This document shows positions 25,466 through 33,088 of a stretch of DNA of 43,295 nucleotides, piece by piece. How positions within the stretch are numbered: position 1 is the stretch's first letter; every line of letters starts with the position of its first letter. The stretch is from positions 1 to 43,295 of the IMG/VR virus record IMGVR_UViG_3300013136_000015; one strand, given 5' to 3'. The position numbers and the translations under genes are program-made. This stretch comes from a virus. The notes beneath the pieces are model-generated. The model searched no databases and was not told the DNA's origin. It saw only the letters and a list, made by a program, of their open reading frames with translations.

Positions 25466-25825
25466 TTATTCACCTCCTGCATATTCCCGGCGTTCAATCC
25501 AGCCGAGCTTTTCCCAGGCAAAAATCTGTTTCGTGAGCAGCTTTTTCAAAATCGGCCCGCTGACATGAATGTCCCGGCCTGCGCATCGCGGCCCCAGATT
25601 GATATGAGTCCCATCGCGCAGCGGGCACGCAAGCGGCTGTTTGGATTTGTTCACCAGGATGCAATAGTCGGTTCGTAGCGCCGGCGCCTTGCCGGTATCT
25701 GCGGCCGGCTTTTCCCCCTCACCCTGGCTCTCTCCCGCCAGGGGAGAGGGGGGGCTTTTCTCTTCCATAGCGCCGGCATCTTGCCGGTACTCTTCTTCTT
25801 CTTTGGCCTTATTTCTTGTGGCCAT
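25466..25825 (-). CDS. Small protein in the Mu gp38 position (119 aa), half repeat-derived
   Basis: The gene lies between the tail-terminator-like and sheath genes, where Mu has gp38. The ATG at 25825 is preceded by AAGGAGG at six bases. About 45 of the first 60 residues are translations of three palindromic repeats: EYRQDAGAMEE (A, 25767-25790), PPSPLAGESQGEGE (C, about 25719-25752) and DTGKAPALRT (A, 25674-25701). The remaining C-terminal 65 residues (YCILVNKSKQPLACPLRDGT ... LLTKQIFAWEKLGWIERREY) look like the original protein. Function unknown. Confidence 0.65.
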   Translation of the reverse strand: MATRNKAKEEEEYRQDAGAMEEKSPPSPLAGESQGEGEKPAADTGKAPALRTDYCILVNKSKQPLACPLRDGTHINLGPRCAGRDIHVSGPILKKLLTKQIFAWEKLGWIERREYAGGE

Positions 25826-26038
25826 GAGGCCCTCCTTATTTTCCCTCACCCCAACCCTCTCCCAGAGGGCGAGGGGGTTTTGATCGTTATTGCTGCCGGG
25901 GTGCGGAAGTCATTTTCAAATTGAAAATGACTTCCGCATGCTTGCTCAGCGCCCCAGGGCCGAATCACCGGCAAATACACAAAAGTCTTTGGGAGGGGGC
26001 CGCGGGGGAAGACCTTTCTACAGAAAGGGCTCCCCCGC
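25826..26038. repeat. C - G - A(partial) - F repeat island
   Basis: C at 25842-25872. G hairpin at 25902-25938 (arms of up to 18 bp) with tail TGCTTGCTCAGCGCCC. A truncated A half (25963-25974). F at about 25981-26037 with stem CCTTTCTACAGAAAGG. No gene is visible. Confidence 0.8.
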
Positions 26039-26644
26039 TTACACTCCTATCTGCAAATCGAACTCTCTTATGCCGAGCGCCTGGAATGCAGCCTGGCGTT
26101 CAACCCACACGTTCGAGACTCGATACCGGACCGCAGTCCGGTAGAACGGCTTTTCAAGCTCATCCAGGTCCTCCGGGCTGCCTGTGCTGATCATCAGCGG
26201 AGCTCCGAATTTGTTGCCGTCGATCTGCAACCGAAACGGCACCGGAAATGCTTCGAGAAGCATCAGGAACAGCGCGGTGTCCTGATCGTCCGCCACGCTG
26301 TAGCAGTCCACCTGGTAGAAGAGCTCCAGGGGGATCGGCCACCATTTCCATTCCCAGGACGCCGGGCCAATGAACTCCCCGCCGCCGAATTCAGTCTCGG
26401 GAATGGTCACCGTGACCTGCTCGTCAGACGGCGTGAAATACTCGAGATGGTTCCGGCAGGCATCCAAATCGATTCGAGCTTTCATGTATCGAGACAGACT
26501 GATGCACGGCGGAATCATCTCGCCTTTCTCACGATCCGGGCCAAGGCCGTGAATGGGCATCGGCTGAACTACCGGCGGGACGCCGGCGCTACATTTGATT
26601 CGGCCGAGCCGGTCCAGAATATATGCATCAACCAGTTTGATCAT
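26039..26644 (-). CDS. Tail terminator-like protein (201 aa)
   Basis: Position before the gp38-like and sheath genes matches Mu gp37 (tail terminator). The protein has a helical start and a beta-rich body: DSEQ-like acidic segment EYFTPSDEQVTVTIPETEFG, then PVPFRLQIDGNKFGAPLMIS and FYRTAVRYRVSNVWVERQAA. Residues 17-27 (KCSAGVPPVVQ) come from an in-frame A repeat at 26569-26594. AGAGGAATC precedes the ATG. Tail terminators cap the tube and join it to the head. Family assignment rests mainly on position. Confidence 0.6.
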   Translation of the reverse strand: MIKLVDAYILDRLGRIKCSAGVPPVVQPMPIHGLGPDREKGEMIPPCISLSRYMKARIDLDACRNHLEYFTPSDEQVTVTIPETEFGGGEFIGPASWEWKWWPIPLELFYQVDCYSVADDQDTALFLMLLEAFPVPFRLQIDGNKFGAPLMISTGSPEDLDELEKPFYRTAVRYRVSNVWVERQAAFQALGIREFDLQIGV

Positions 26645-26653
26645 GATTCCTCT

Positions 26654-26714
26654 GTGTGGGGCAGGCTTTCTAGCCTGCCTTCACCTGCCAGGCTGGAAAG
26701 CCTGGCCCACATTC
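26654..26714. repeat. Inverted pair of B repeats
   Basis: GTGGGGCAGGCTTTCTAGCC and its near reverse complement GGCTGGAAAGCCTGGCCCAC face each other across a short spacer. Together they form a larger palindrome between two genes. Confidence 0.85.
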
Positions 26715-27279
26715 ATTTGAATGTCTTCTCCACCGCTTCCTGATAGATCGACACTACCCGGGGCGCAGTCTCTGTCTCGGTCGGCGCCATGAACGGCCGT
26801 GCAGGGATTTTCCGTTTCGACGAACCGAACTCATGCACCGCTGCAATGTTTGTCTCGCCGGCTTTGCGGATCACGGTGACGGCCCCGCGGTCCCATTGTT
26901 TTGTCCGATATCGGATGCCCGATATCAGCTTTCCGGTGTCGATCAGGAGCTGATTGCCTCCGGCAGCCAGCCTAAGCGCCAAATCGCCCTTGCTCTCTGT
27001 AGCGCCAAACCCGAGGCCCCTTTCGGCCAGCCTCCCGCTTAGTTTGGCCCTGGACATGCGCCTGAGTTTCCCCGCGGTTTTGAGCATCTTTCTGATCCGG
27101 TATTTCTCGCTGAGTGGCGGCCACCCCAAATCCTGGCTCTCGATATGTTTCACGGCCGTGGTCTCGATCAAATGCCCGATCTGATCCGTGGCTTCACGGA
27201 CATTGGCCTTGAACCGTTCGCCAATGCCGGCAAACATCCGTTCTAGCTTCGCCCAGTCGCCGTATTTCTCAGCGCCCAT
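26713..27279 (-). CDS. Phage virion morphogenesis protein, Mu gpG-like, with a SAP-like insert (188 aa)
   Basis: The N-terminal (WAKLERMFAGIGERFKANVR) and C-terminal parts (LIDTGKLISGIRYRTKQWDR, then AAVHEFGSSKRKIPARPFMA) are the hallmarks of the Mu gpG / virion morphogenesis family, which acts in tail completion or neck assembly. Between them, residues about 78-106 (MSRAKLSGRLAERGLGFGAT followed by KGDLALRLA) resemble a SAP helix-turn-helix motif, an unusual insertion. AAGGA lies six nt before the ATG, in the end of an E repeat. Confidence 0.8.
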   Translation of the reverse strand: MGAEKYGDWAKLERMFAGIGERFKANVREATDQIGHLIETTAVKHIESQDLGWPPLSEKYRIRKMLKTAGKLRRMSRAKLSGRLAERGLGFGATESKGDLALRLAAGGNQLLIDTGKLISGIRYRTKQWDRGAVTVIRKAGETNIAAVHEFGSSKRKIPARPFMAPTETETAPRVVSIYQEAVEKTFK

Positions 27280-27287
27280 CGGAAATC

Positions 27288-27395
27288 CTTAACCGCAGAT
27301 TGTAGGGGCGACCGGCGGTCGCCCTGGGCGCATGCCATGCGCCCCTACATCATTCCGGAAAAATCTGCGGCCATCTGCGAAATCTGTGGTTGATC
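27288..27395. repeat. E-D-E nested repeat
   Basis: E left arm (about 27291-27300) and E right arm (27362-27390) flank a D pair (27301-27347). Confidence 0.8.
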
Positions 27396-27505
27396 TTCTC
27401 CGTCCAGGTCCTCTCCACATTTCAACGAAAGTGCGTTGCATCTCGTTTCCTACACGTTTCCTAGGTCCACGGCGTAAGAGAGGGCGGGCGACCGGCCGCG
27501 GCGCT

Positions 27506-27925
27506 CTAATCGCCGTAGGTGAATTCCGTGGCCGGGGCCGACTTGTTCAGCTCGACCGCGCGTCTCAGAATGACCTCCACCTGGTTATGGATGCCCGCTA
27601 TGGGCACGGTGTGGTCCTTGATGACCTCATCAACCACCAGGTCCCACCGTTCATTCCCGATCAGGAAATGATCCGAAGCCTCCACCGCAGTCCCGGCTGC
27701 ATCCAGGTCCCGTTTCAACAGAGTCAGCCGCCGAATGCGCTGGTCCCGGATGCCTGCATGGTCCACCAGCAGGCCCTGATCGGTCGCGGGGTCGATGTCC
27801 TCCATCATCCCGACCAGATCGTGCTCCGCGCCGGTGGCCTTCACCAGCGTCACTGCATCGCCGGCCAGAAGGTCATGGACCTCATCCAGCGCCTCTGAGA
27901 TTTCCTGTTTTTCGGTCGGGTCCAT
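27506..27925 (-). CDS. Probable head-tail joining protein (139 aa)
   Basis: A small soluble protein between the capsid gene and the virion-morphogenesis gene, with an all-beta C-terminal half (FLIGNERWDLVVDEVIKDHT, then NQVEVILRRAVELNKS) and a helical start. The pattern DHFLIGNERWDL resembles the ITIGGxxW segment of head-closure proteins. No strong ribosome-binding site is visible. Position is the main support. Confidence 0.6.
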   Translation of the reverse strand: MDPTEKQEISEALDEVHDLLAGDAVTLVKATGAEHDLVGMMEDIDPATDQGLLVDHAGIRDQRIRRLTLLKRDLDAAGTAVEASDHFLIGNERWDLVVDEVIKDHTVPIAGIHNQVEVILRRAVELNKSAPATEFTYGD

Positions 27926-27937
27926 TTCACTGCCTAT

Positions 27938-27996
27938 TGTGGGCCAGGCTTTCTAGCCTGGCGTTTGCGGAAGGCTGGAAAGCCTGCCCCACATCA
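27938..27996. repeat. Inverted pair of B repeats
   Basis: GTGGGCCAGGCTTTCTAGCC and GGCTGGAAAGCCTGCCCCAC in head-to-head orientation. Confidence 0.85.
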
Positions 27997-27999
27997 ATG

Positions 28000-28407
28000 T
28001 CAATCTATCCGCACGATGCGCGGCTTCGGATATCCAGGCGGCAACGGCCGGTCCAGATCTTCCGGCGCGGCCTCTTTTGCGGCCAGCTTCACCTGGTTCT
28101 TGAGCTGCTCCTGCAGCGCTTTCAGAAACTCGATCGCAGCCTCATATTCCGCTTCGGATGCTCCGCCCTTCGCTCGTTTGAGCCGTTTGGCCTGGCTGAA
28201 GGTCAACAGGAGGCGGGGAATGAGCGCCTGCGTCGCGAGAACCGAGATATAGACCTTCTGCTGTTCGGTGATCGTGGCTGCTCCGTATTGCTGGAGCTCC
28301 ATCTGAGCTTCCACCTGCCGGGTGATGATCGCATCCGTCAGCGTGGGATCGAGCGCCAGCACCGCGTCGAGCTGGTCTTTCACGAGTTGCACTGCATCAA
28401 CAGCCAT
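28000..28407 (-). CDS. Helical head-completion/connector-like protein (135 aa)
   Basis: The protein is almost entirely helical (AVDAVQLVKDQLDAVLALDP, ATQALIPRLLLTFSQAKRLK, EAAIEFLKALQEQLKNQVKL) and ends in a Pro-rich basic tail (DRPLPPGYPKPRIVRID). It lies in the Mu gp36 position among head-completion genes, where helical connector proteins are found. GAGGATTTCG precedes the ATG, partly from an A repeat. No specific family is recognised. Confidence 0.6.
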   Translation of the reverse strand: MAVDAVQLVKDQLDAVLALDPTLTDAIITRQVEAQMELQQYGAATITEQQKVYISVLATQALIPRLLLTFSQAKRLKRAKGGASEAEYEAAIEFLKALQEQLKNQVKLAAKEAAPEDLDRPLPPGYPKPRIVRID

Positions 28408-28417
28408 CGAAATCCTC

Positions 28418-28545
28418 TACCGGCAAGATGCCAGCGCTACGAATACAATCCCGATCCGCAGATTTCACAGATTTGCTGTAGGGGCGCATGGCGTGCGCCC
28501 CAGGGCGACCACCGGTCGCCCCTACATAATCGGCGTAATCTGCGG
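28418..28545. repeat. A and E-D-E nested repeats
   Basis: A at 28418-28443. E left arm (28454-28473) and E right arm (28531-28545) flank a D pair (28479-28525). Confidence 0.8.
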
Positions 28546-29091
28546 TTATTTCTTCCTCTTTTCATGTTCCCGCTGCCATTCCGCGACAGCGATCTGCACC
28601 GCGATATTGTGCTCGCTGGTGCGGCTCTTGACATTGAGGCCCAGCCTCTTGGCCCTGGCGCGGAGCTGCGCCACGGTATTCTCCTGTTTGAGCGTCTCGA
28701 CCCGGCGCTCGATCACAATGTCTCGGGCCGCGGCCAATGCTTCGGGCGTGGTGGGCAGAGATGCCGCAGCGCCGGCGTCTTGCCGGTCTTCTTGCATCTC
28801 TGCCTCATGCGCCACGGCGCCCGGGTCCGCAGACTCCGCTGGCGCTGCCGGACTTACGTCCGGGTCCTTCTCGCTCCCTCTCCCCTCGCGGGAGAGGGAC
28901 GGGGTGAGGGACGCATCCGCGGGCGGATCGGCGTAGATCAGGCTGCGAGTGTCCAGCCGCTGAGCCGTCAGGCTCCCGGCCGGCACGACTTCCGGAAGCT
29001 GCTTTATCTCTCCCGGTCGAATGTGGAACCCCAGTTCCCGGTCATAATGCTGGCCGTGCTCCGACGCCAGCTTTACCCATTTCCGTTCCAT
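28546..29091 (-). CDS. Hypothetical head-associated protein (181 aa) with two in-frame repeats
   Basis: The gene follows the major capsid gene, the Mu gp35 position. Residues 1-55 form a compact beta-type N-terminal domain (YDRELGFHIRPGEIKQLPEV). Residues about 60-75 (ASLTPSLSREGRGSE) are a C repeat (28880-28912) and about 101-110 (EDRQDAGAAAS) an A repeat (28764-28790). The last 50 residues (VAQLRARAKRLGLNVKSRTS ... AVAEWQREHEKRKK) resemble a SAP/Rho-N-type helical motif. The central region is acidic and probably disordered. Function unknown. Confidence 0.65.
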   Translation of the reverse strand: MERKWVKLASEHGQHYDRELGFHIRPGEIKQLPEVVPAGSLTAQRLDTRSLIYADPPADASLTPSLSREGRGSEKDPDVSPAAPAESADPGAVAHEAEMQEDRQDAGAAASLPTTPEALAAARDIVIERRVETLKQENTVAQLRARAKRLGLNVKSRTSEHNIAVQIAVAEWQREHEKRKK

Positions 29092-29100
29092 TTCAGTACC

Positions 29101-29163
29101 CCTACCGGCGGGACGCCGGCGCTACGCCCCCACCCTCCCTCTTCCGCAAGGGGAGAGGGTGAT
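29101..29163. repeat. A and C repeats between capsid gene and the next gene
   Basis: A at 29101-29127 and C at 29129-29162. The minus-strand end of A gives the GGTAGGGG that precedes the ATG at 29091. Confidence 0.8.
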
Positions 29164-29167
29164 GGCA

Positions 29168-30298
29168 TTAAGGCCTATGCTGACCGAGTTCGAACCAGGT
29201 CGGTATTCCATAGGAAGCTCCGGCCTCTCCGCGAGCCTGCGTCTCATCGATGCCGAGGCAGCTCTTTTCGCCCGTTTTCTCGAATACCGAGCTCTCCACG
29301 AATGTGATGATCTGCGAATACGTCCGGATATCGTCATCGTTCATGACGTGGAACGGGATCGAGACCCGCTCCCGCACGCAATTGCGGGTATCAACCATGA
29401 TCGTCTGATGGTCCGGGACTGATGCGGACACGAACCGATCCGGCACCGGTTCCGGGGTCTGGCGCAGCGGCGCAAGCGCGACGCCCAGGTCGAGATATGG
29501 TTTGAACTCGTTGATAGATCCGACGGTCACGGCCATCGACCGCGGATACAGCAACGTGTTCCAGTTCTGGCCGATCTGGTCCCCGAGCGCCCACGGTTCA
29601 ACGAAGTCCACATAAGCCAGGCCCGTTTCGGTGGCTGCGACGCCTATGATCGGGCAGGAATCGGCCCCCGTGGAAAGGCTGCCATTGACTATCGCTGCCA
29701 CGCATGCCAGGTCCTTGGTGACCTGCTGAATGCGTCCCGCTTCAACGAGGTACGGTTCAATTATGGGGACGGGGCTGAACCGAAGAAATTCATTGGACAT
29801 CTCCAGACCCCAGGCCACTTTTTTCCAGGCGATCGATTCATCCCCATGGAACAATTTGGCCGTGGGAATGGTCGCGAGTTCGCCGGTCGGCGCTGGACGC
29901 CCCGAGAACCAGAGCTTCACCCTCTTCAGGGTCTCCTGAACAACGGGGACCCCGATGGCATAACAGAGCTTGGTCCACAACGCAGGCTTCGCGGGTTCGC
30001 CTACATAGCCGCGCCAGACGATATCCGAGATCCAGGGGCCGACGAGCCACTTGAAATCATCCTCTCTGGTCAGGATCTCGTTCATTGTTGTCAACATGGG
30101 ATCTATGCCGGCATGAACCAGGAGATCCTCAGTTCTTTTCATATGCACGCCATTGATCACGATGGAGTCGCCGCCATCCGGCCTGTTTGTCAGGAAGTTC
30201 TCGAATGTGGTGGGCGTTCCCGGCTTTTTTTCATTCCCCCGAAACTGCCGAAAGGGCATGACCACCTTTTCCAGCAATGTGCTTTTGAGTCCCTGCAT
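29168..30298 (-). CDS. Major capsid protein (376 aa)
   Basis: Length, position after protease/scaffold and decoration genes, and overall pattern fit an HK97-fold major head protein. The N-terminal 60 residues are charged, with the capsid core beginning near residue 60-80 (DLLVHAGIDPMLTTMNEILT). Core segments include IAWKKVAWGLEMSNEFLRF, and LLYPRSMAVTVGSINEFKPY (P-domain-like). The closing part is NCVRERVSIPFHVMNDDDIR. AAAGGAG precedes the ATG. I assign it from order and content, not from a single motif. Confidence 0.75.
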   Translation of the reverse strand: MQGLKSTLLEKVVMPFRQFRGNEKKPGTPTTFENFLTNRPDGGDSIVINGVHMKRTEDLLVHAGIDPMLTTMNEILTREDDFKWLVGPWISDIVWRGYVGEPAKPALWTKLCYAIGVPVVQETLKRVKLWFSGRPAPTGELATIPTAKLFHGDESIAWKKVAWGLEMSNEFLRFSPVPIIEPYLVEAGRIQQVTKDLACVAAIVNGSLSTGADSCPIIGVAATETGLAYVDFVEPWALGDQIGQNWNTLLYPRSMAVTVGSINEFKPYLDLGVALAPLRQTPEPVPDRFVSASVPDHQTIMVDTRNCVRERVSIPFHVMNDDDIRTYSQIITFVESSVFEKTGEKSCLGIDETQARGEAGASYGIPTWFELGQHRP

Positions 30299-30314
30299 TT
30301 TCTATTTCTCCTTT

Positions 30315-30372
30315 GTGGGACAGGCTTTCCAGCCTGTCGCTAATGGCAGGCTAGAAAGCCTGCCCCACATTG
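30315..30372. repeat. Inverted pair of B repeats
   Basis: GTGGGACAGGCTTTCCAGCC and GGCTAGAAAGCCTGCCCCAC in head-to-head orientation, between decoration and capsid genes; a partial C follows at about 30373-30391. Confidence 0.85.
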
Positions 30373-30394
30373 CCCCTCACCCCAGGGGCGGGAA

Positions 30395-31387
30395 TTACGA
30401 TTCTATAGTCTCTATTGCCGCGTCCTTGGCGCCGCCGACGATAATCATGCACCGTTTGGCAGACGGATCATGGCTCGGGAATCCGCCATCAGTGACGCCC
30501 GGCGTTAACCCGATTGTGGTATAACAATCCTCTGTGGTCACGGCTTCCGCGGTCAATCCGAGCGCGGTAGCGGCTGTGCTGCCCGAGGCCACGATTTCCA
30601 GAGCTGTCCGCGGGTCCGCGGCATAGAGGCGCAGTTTCTGGTCCGCGGTCCGGACTGCATAGAAATCCGTCGCAGCCGCATTGATGTCCGCGGCCACGGC
30701 TGCGGCGGATTGTGTCGCTCCCGCGGTCAATACGAACGTCTGATTGCCGCCGGAACCAACCTTCACAACCAGGCCGTCGCCCGATGTCTCCACGATGTTA
30801 TATGGCCCCGCGGTTGAACTGACGATCTCAACCGTATCCTGGACGATCTCCAAAGCGGTCCCGATGGTAAGGCAGGTCAGCACGAGCTTTCCATCGCTCG
30901 ATGCCGATGCCACGAACCCTACCGCAGCAGCGTTAAGCTCCGCTGCAATCTGCGCCGCGGTGCGGGCAGCGCCGGCCGTGAGCGCGAACGTCTGGATCGG
31001 TCCGTTGCCCACACGCACCGTGAGCATGTCGTTCACGTCAAGCGTGATGGCATACGGCCCCGCATTGGCCGCGGTGATGACCGCAGCGCTGCCGGGAATA
31101 TATTGATAGACCTTGTCCGACGGCCCGAATACGCCCTGGCCCGCTACAACAATCTCCCCCGCGATCCGGGTTTGCAAATTGTGAAGCCCCAGGATGCGGA
31201 TGGTGCACTCCTTGAGCGCATTGCGCACGTCGATGCATTCGCCGAGCTCGCGTGGCCCGCCGATGGCGCTCAGTGCCTGGGCCTTGCGGCCGGTTGTTAT
31301 TTCGAGCCGATCGCCGATGGCCGGCTCGGTATCATAGTCGAAATCTATATTCAGCCCTTTTGCATGTCGATCAGCGGCTGTGCTCAT
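30395..31387 (-). CDS. Head decoration/fibre-like protein with two shared modules (330 aa)
   Basis: The gene sits between scaffold and major capsid genes, the lambda gpD position. Residues 1-100 form a compact beta domain (EPAIGDRLEITTGRKAQALS ... ECTIRILGLHNLQTRIAGEI), like small decoration proteins. Then follow two copies of a module: about 108-183 (ITLDVNDMLTVRVGNGPIQT ... ARTAAQIAAELNAAAVGF) and about 193-280 (LVVKVGSGGNQTFVLTAGAT ... AAAVAADINAAATDF). Each has a beta hairpin, a TAAQIA-type helix and a KLxL strand. The same module is in the sheath and DUF4815 proteins. AGGAGG precedes the ATG. Confidence 0.72.
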   Translation of the reverse strand: MSTAADRHAKGLNIDFDYDTEPAIGDRLEITTGRKAQALSAIGGPRELGECIDVRNALKECTIRILGLHNLQTRIAGEIVVAGQGVFGPSDKVYQYIPGSAAVITAANAGPYAITLDVNDMLTVRVGNGPIQTFALTAGAARTAAQIAAELNAAAVGFVASASSDGKLVLTCLTIGTALEIVQDTVEIVSSTAGPYNIVETSGDGLVVKVGSGGNQTFVLTAGATQSAAAVAADINAAATDFYAVRTADQKLRLYAADPRTALEIVASGSTAATALGLTAEAVTTEDCYTTIGLTPGVTDGGFPSHDPSAKRCMIIVGGAKDAAIETIES

Positions 31388-31404
31388 TTATTGCCTCCTG
31401 TCAT

Positions 31405-31490
31405 TTTCTCCGCAGATTGCGCAGATTTACGCAGATTGAATCCTGAATTCCTGGTCCGAGAATCTGTGTCATCTGCGTAATCTGCGGTTC
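31405..31490. repeat. E-family hairpin
   Basis: Left arm with three CAGATT units (31411-31438) and right arm with three AATCTG/ATCTGC units (31461-31489). This is the clearest full-length E element without an insert. Confidence 0.85.
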
Positions 31491-31501
31491 ATTTCCTGAT
31501 T

Positions 31502-32083
31502 TTATTTGCCGCCCTTTTGCCATGCGGCCACAGACGCCGCGGCCCGCTTTTGCTCGGGGTTCAATGGCGTTTCCGATCCGGTGGCCGGATCTTCAGCCAG
31601 CGAGGTGCGCCGGCTTTGAGGCCGGCCGAAACGAGCGTCGGCCTGTGCCCCATATTCCGCGCAATACGCCTTGAGCTGGCCTATGTCCGTGCAATTGCCG
31701 ATCACCGCCCTGATCTGCTTGGCCTCATCGGACAGATCGGGCCGGCTCGGATCGACCTTCGCGGAATCAAACGCCTTCAGAGCAGCCTGCTTGAGGTCCT
31801 CGATATACTGTTCGCCGGCCGTGGCCAGCTCCAGACGCGCCGGAATGCGCTCCACAATCTGGGCCAAAGCAACGGCCGATTCCCCCTCCGTTCTCAGGGC
31901 CTTTTCCATAGCCTGCAATTTGGCCGCCAGAGCATTGTAAGCGTCTCTGATGCCGGTGAGCCCGTTGAGCTTTTCCAGGGTCCGCTCCACGAGCCCGTCT
32001 GTCACCGTGCCTTTCTCATCGAAAACGTATTCGATCCCCAGGACGCCGAGGACCGCTGCGCAGAGCGCTATCAGCTTCTCCAT
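31502..32083 (-). CDS. Nested scaffold protein from internal start (193 aa)
   Basis: Within the protease gene, the ATG at 32083 (codon 297, MEKLIALCAAVLGVLGIEYV) is preceded by a perfect AGGAGG (32091-32096) at seven bases. The site is stronger than chance coding sequence would need. The product would be the helical C-terminal region alone, ending NPEQKRAAASVAAWQKGGK. Mu gpZ and lambda Nu3 are made in exactly this way from the end of their protease genes. Expression is not proven. Confidence 0.65.
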   Translation of the reverse strand: MEKLIALCAAVLGVLGIEYVFDEKGTVTDGLVERTLEKLNGLTGIRDAYNALAAKLQAMEKALRTEGESAVALAQIVERIPARLELATAGEQYIEDLKQAALKAFDSAKVDPSRPDLSDEAKQIRAVIGNCTDIGQLKAYCAEYGAQADARFGRPQSRRTSLAEDPATGSETPLNPEQKRAAASVAAWQKGGK

Positions 32084-32971
32084 GATCGTGCCTCCTCCTG
32101 TCTCCCCGTGATTGAAATCCTGTGCGGCCCCCGCCGCATTTGTTATTTTGTTTTGCGCATCCCGCGGCCCGGCATTCGCATCCGCTCCGGCCCAGACCAT
32201 CCCCAGATGCAACACGCCTTCGGCAGCGAGGTCCACGGGCCGCCAGCAAACAATCTCGCCGTCCACTTCGCGGCCCTGCATTTCAACGAACGTTCCGAAA
32301 TCCATATCCGGATGGCTCATTTCAAAATCAGGGTCCCATGCCACGGACATGGCATTAATTTCGCCGCCCTCAAGACCAAGGCATGCCTTGGGATCATAGG
32401 CCCTCCGGATCACAGCCACCGCATTACAGCCGGCTTCTATGCCTGTCGGTTCCTCCCATGCTCCATTTTCCAGCCGGCCCGCCTTGTCCTTAATCGAAAA
32501 CGAATGGTCCCACACGAACCCCACGGGCCGCGATGTCTGCCGCTGCGTTATAAAGCCCGGCATTTTGCGCAGGGCATAGGCGTCGTTGTATCCGTTATCG
32601 ACCAACTGCGGCCCGAGCCATCCCATGCAAGACCAGGTCGGAGCGGCGCTCAGCACGCGCACGAGCATACGGAGTTCGTCAGCATTGCCGCCGGACCCGC
32701 CTTCCGGCGCCTCGCCAGGCCCTTCCGCGGGCGGCGCATCATCCGGCAGGCCATTGGCCTGGCTGTTTACCGTAGCGCCGGCGCCTGCCCCGGACCTTGA
32801 TCCGGGGTCCTGCCGGTGATCGTTGCCCTCGACCGGTTCGCGGAACACGGCCCCGATATCATGTGACGGGTGACAGTCGGCTATGCATCGAATGCCCGCA
32901 TTTGACATCCGGTAGCGTTTCCGGCCGTTAACCACCGTGAACGGCGGTTCTTTGATCTGGTCCTTCTTCAT
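31502..32971 (-). CDS. Prohead protease fused to scaffold (489 aa)
   Basis: Position before the decoration and capsid genes, and the arrangement of a protease-like N-terminal part with a helical C-terminal part, match the Mu gpI and lambda C/Nu3 type. GFVWDHSFSI contains a candidate catalytic His (H156) and EINAMSVAWDPDF a candidate nucleophile Ser (S209), a pattern seen in S78-type proteases; this is inference. Residues 51-69 (DHRQDPGSRS then GAGAGATVN) are an in-frame composite A repeat (32768-32821), followed by a Pro/Gly-rich linker. Residues 297-489 are helical scaffold, probably also made alone from an internal start. GGAGGCAAC precedes the ATG. Confidence 0.72.
   Translation of the reverse strand: MKKDQIKEPPFTVVNGRKRYRMSNAGIRCIADCHPSHDIGAVFREPVEGNDHRQDPGSRSGAGAGATVNSQANGLPDDAPPAEGPGEAPEGGSGGNADELRMLVRVLSAAPTWSCMGWLGPQLVDNGYNDAYALRKMPGFITQRQTSRPVGFVWDHSFSIKDKAGRLENGAWEEPTGIEAGCNAVAVIRRAYDPKACLGLEGGEINAMSVAWDPDFEMSHPDMDFGTFVEMQGREVDGEIVCWRPVDLAAEGVLHLGMVWAGADANAGPRDAQNKITNAAGAAQDFNHGETGGGTIMEKLIALCAAVLGVLGIEYVFDEKGTVTDGLVERTLEKLNGLTGIRDAYNALAAKLQAMEKALRTEGESAVALAQIVERIPARLELATAGEQYIEDLKQAALKAFDSAKVDPSRPDLSDEAKQIRAVIGNCTDIGQLKAYCAEYGAQADARFGRPQSRRTSLAEDPATGSETPLNPEQKRAAASVAAWQKGGK
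32768..32821. repeat. Composite A repeat with inner palindrome, inside the protease gene
   Basis: A outer arms CGTAGCGCCGGC and GCCGGTGATC surround CCCCGGACCTTGATCCGGGG (32787-32806). The same composite occurs at 22050-22099. Confidence 0.8.
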
Positions 32972-32974
32972 GTT

Positions 32975-33088
32975 GCCTCCAGGGCGACCACCGGTCGCCC
33001 CTACAATCCGTATCCGCAGATTGCGCCGATTACGTAGGGGCGCATGGCGTGCGCCCAGGGCGACCTGTGTAATCTGCGGTTGTTCTTC
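32975..33088. repeat. D and E-D-E nested repeats
   Basis: D half (about 32981-33004), E left arm (33010-33032), D half (33034-33064) and E right arm (33066-33080) fill the gap after the portal-MuF gene. Confidence 0.8.

Noticed and set aside
27937-29307. 456-codon open frame on the plus strand
   Set aside because: It is antisense to three well-supported minus-strand genes and runs through intergenic repeats. It has no ribosome-binding site and repeat-type residues such as WARLSSLAF at its start.
31405-31490. Regular CAGATT spacing as a possible CRISPR array
   Set aside because: The units are 9-10 bp apart, occur as inverted arms and have no spacers; it is the E palindrome.
31517-32800. 427-codon open frame on the plus strand
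   Set aside because: It mirrors the protease-scaffold gene in GC-rich DNA. Its translation is Arg/His-rich without domain features.
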